Of a DNA stretch of 15,181 bases, positions 13,301 to 15,181 are shown in pieces. The notes under the pieces were generated by a model that worked only from the letters and a program-made list of their open reading frames with translations, had not been told where the DNA came from and did no database searches. Each line of letters begins with the position of its first letter. Within the stretch, counting starts at the first letter, position 1. Origin of the DNA: Bacillota bacterium. Its GTDB lineage: Bacteria; Bacillota; Clostridia; Christensenellales; Aristaeellaceae. The stretch spans positions 1 to 15,181 of the forward strand of contig JAEWNM010000068.1 in the NCBI GenBank assembly GCA_023392755.1, read 5' to 3'. A program made the translations under genes and the position numbers.

Positions 13301-14304
13301 TGGAACATGAACTGGATGTGGTGGTCTCCTCCCGCGTGCGGCTGGCCCGCAACTATGAGGATTTGCCATTTTTGACAACGCAAAGTGACGCTATCGCCAA
13401 GATGTGCGTTGACAGGATATTGGAAGCATTGGCCGCGGAGCCTGGTGACACCAGCGCCTATGCGCTGTACAGGATGGCCGATTTGACCAGCCGGGAACGC
13501 ATGTCCCTGGTGGAGAGCCACCTTATCAGCCGTGATCTGATGCAAAACAGTCAAACGGGCGCGGTTCTTATCAGGGATGACAAGGCCGTTTGCCTGATGA
13601 TCAATGAAGAAGACCATTTGCGGCTGCAGTCGCTGAAGCCGGGGCAGCAGCTTGCAAAAGCCGCTGAGATGGCTTATGAGGTGGAGGATGCGCTGCAGCG
13701 CCATATCGCCTTTGCCTTTGACGGGCAATTGGGGTATTTGACAGCCTGCCCCACCAACACGGGCACGGGCATGCGCGCTTCACTGATGCTGCACCTGCCG
13801 CTGCTTACCATGTTCAAGCAAATGGGCAATGTGAGCACATCGGTTTCAAAGCTGGGCCTAACCATACGCGGCATATATGGCGAAGGCAGCGAGGCCCAGG
13901 GGAATCTGTACCAGGTAAGCAACCAGGTCACACTAGGACGCACCGAGGAAGAGATAATCGAGGCTGTTATCGGCGTAGGCCGCCAAATCATCGACATGGA
14001 GCGGAATTTGCAAAAGCGGGCTTCCAGCGGAGACAATACGGCGTTGGAGGACCAGGTATACCGCTCCCTGGGGGCTTTGGAATATGCCAGGCGCATGGAT
14101 TTGAAGGAGTTCATGCAGCATTGGTCCAATCTTCGCCTGGGCTGCGCCCTTGAGCTGCTGCCTATTTCTCTTACACTGGCGGATGAGCTTTTACCCGAGG
14201 CTCAGGACGCACATATTATGAAAATCGCCAACAAAACATTAAAAGGCAGGGAGCTGGATATTGCCCGGAGCCGTTATATCCGGCAGAAGCTCCAAGGCCG
14301 CTGA
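13300..14304 (+). CDS. mcsB: Protein arginine kinase McsB
   Basis: The enzyme has 334 residues from ATG 13300, against about 350-360 in B. subtilis. McsB phosphorylates arginines on CtsR and on damaged proteins, marking the latter for ClpCP. Phosphagen-kinase features are VVSSRVRLARN (8-18), the catalytic loop CLMINEEDHLR (98-108), GYLTACPTNTGTGMRAS (145-161) and RGIYGEGSEAQGNLYQVSNQ (190-209). The leader of about 15-20 residues usually found before this kinase core is absent. Two starts compete. ATG 13300 overlaps the mcsA stop as TGATG. ATG 13288 would add four residues but sits only two bases after GGGAGG. Near the C-terminus, LDIARS stands where other McsB proteins carry the allosteric RDxxRA motif, so the first Arg appears replaced by Leu. 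The active site looks intact. Confidence 0.95.
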   Translation: MEHELDVVVSSRVRLARNYEDLPFLTTQSDAIAKMCVDRILEALAAEPGDTSAYALYRMADLTSRERMSLVESHLISRDLMQNSQTGAVLIRDDKAVCLMINEEDHLRLQSLKPGQQLAKAAEMAYEVEDALQRHIAFAFDGQLGYLTACPTNTGTGMRASLMLHLPLLTMFKQMGNVSTSVSKLGLTIRGIYGEGSEAQGNLYQVSNQVTLGRTEEEIIEAVIGVGRQIIDMERNLQKRASSGDNTALEDQVYRSLGALEYARRMDLKEFMQHWSNLRLGCALELLPISLTLADELLPEAQDAHIMKIANKTLKGRELDIARSRYIRQKLQGR

Positions 14305-14316
14305 GGAGGAAAAAGT

Positions 14317-15181
14317 ATGGCATTGTTCGGCCGTTTTACCGAGCGGGCGCAAAAAGCGCTGACGTATGCCCAACAGGCCGCCGTGGAACTCAAACACCAT
14401 TATATCGGCACGGAGCATCTGCTGCTGGGCCTTTTAAAGGAGCCCGGCGAACCTATCCGCAGTTTATTGGGGAACGTAACGTATGAAACCGTGATGGAGC
14501 GGGTAATCGCCCTTGTAGGCAGGGGCGGTGAGGAAGTCAGCGGATCGCTGGAACCGACGCCCCGGGGCAAGAAGATACTGGAGGCCAGCCTGATCGAATC
14601 CCGCCACCTGAACCATACCTTTGTGGGGACTGAGCACTTCTGGCTTGCCATTTTGCGGGAAGGGGAAGGCGTTGCCTACAACATACTGCGTGAAATGGAA
14701 GTGGACGCCGACAAGCTGCGGGAAGGGATTCTGTCGCTGCTCAAATCCGAGGAAACGGACGGCGAAAAGGAAGGCAAGCCAGCCGCGGCCTCTTCCGCCG
14801 CATCGGACACGCCGGTGCTCAAGCAATACGGCCGTGACCTGACGCAAGCGGCCAGGAACGGCGAACTGGACCCGGTGATAGGCCGGAGCCGGGAGATTGA
14901 GCGCATTGTGCAGATTTTGAGCAGGCGTACCAAAAACAACCCCGTGCTCATCGGCGAGCCAGGCGTTGGCAAAAGCGCCGTGGTGGAAGGGCTGGCGCAG
15001 CGCATTGTGAACGACAGCATTCCGGAAATTTTGAAAGATAAAAAGGTGATGACGCTGGAGTTGGGCAGCCTTATCGCCGGCAGCAAGTAGCGGGGCGAAT
15101 TTGTGGAGCGGCTGTAAAACGCCTTCGCAGAGGTTCGCAAGGCGGGATACATCATCCTGTTTATTGATGAAATCCATACCC
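14317..15181 (+). pseudogene. clpC: clpC, Clp ATPase; 5' part only, interrupted by two in-frame stop codons
   Basis: ClpC is the AAA+ unfoldase that feeds ClpP and reads McsB-phosphorylated substrates. The start at 14317 has GGAGGA six bases upstream and lies 12 nt after mcsB. The two N-domain repeats (AQKALTYAQQAAVELKHHYIGTEHLLLGLL and IESRHLNHTFVGTEHFWLAIL) span residues 4-142. An Ala/Glu-rich linker follows, then the first AAA domain with YGRDLTQAARNGELDPVIGR and Walker A GEPGVGKS (213-220). In LELGSLIAGSK the next codon is TAG (258, at 15088-15090), where the family has Tyr of the GxKYRGEFE motif. RGEFVERL follows in frame, then TAA (codon 267, at 15115-15117), usually Lys. The frame continues with NAFAEVRKAGYIILFIDEIHT, including Walker B. 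Both stops are one-base changes without a frameshift. The gene runs off the right edge. Confidence 0.85.

Noticed and set aside
15088..15117. Stop-codon recoding (TAG or TAA as sense) to explain the clpC interruptions
   Set aside because: hflC ends at TAG, and potD, ctsR, spoVM and the MgtC gene end at TAA at their normal lengths, so genome-wide recoding is excluded. Two different stops within 30 bases also make programmed read-through unlikely.

Overview
The window reads as chromosomal DNA of an endospore-forming member of the Bacillota, most likely a Clostridia lineage with moderately high G+C. The evidence is a SpoVM peptide gene, the Gram-positive heat-shock operon ctsR-mcsA-mcsB-clpC with a CtsR operator, strong GGAGG-type ribosome sites and sigma-A-like promoters. 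No phage, conjugation, CRISPR, tRNA or rRNA gene was seen. Most of the window is ordinary housekeeping DNA. The unusual parts lie in the intergenic regions and at the right edge.

Layout. (1) 1-880, plus strand: the 3' part of a TatD-family DNase, a 70-residue two-helix membrane protein of unknown function, then a 28-codon spoVM gene and a terminator. (2) 905-1746, plus: a promoter and an MgtC/SapB-family membrane protein. (3) 1765-2004: a bidirectional terminator that appears to have been split by a roughly 200-bp hairpin-rich element flanked by an 11-bp direct repeat. (4) 2038-6701, minus: a polyamine operon in transcription order regulator (XRE helix-turn-helix plus cupin), potA, potB, potC, potD. 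It has a near-consensus promoter at 6673-6701, followed by two GTTTA-N7-TAAAC operator-like palindromes. (5) 6816-9058, plus: hflK-hflC, with a leader hairpin and a strong terminator. (6) 9160-10563, plus: a flotillin, which makes three SPFH-family membrane proteins in a row. (7) 10585-12102, minus: a secreted protein made of four tandem repeats of about 109 residues. (8) 12195-15181, plus: ctsR-mcsA-mcsB-clpC, running off the right edge.

How the genes work together. The pot genes form a complete ATP-driven spermidine/putrescine importer: ATPase, two permeases and a binding protein. A PuuR-like regulator heads the operon and probably controls it. The SPFH cluster would scaffold membrane microdomains and modulate the FtsH protease. 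The heat-shock operon encodes the repressor CtsR, the arginine kinase McsB with its activator McsA, and the unfoldase ClpC. In this sequence clpC is interrupted by two in-frame stop codons, at 15088-15090 and 15115-15117, while the protein homology continues in the same frame to the edge. That is either a broken gene or sequence error near a contig end.

I did not find a convincing wholly new system. The best leads are the hairpin element inside the terminator, the paired operators of the polyamine regulon, the membrane protein coupled to spoVM, the triple SPFH cluster and the interrupted clpC.
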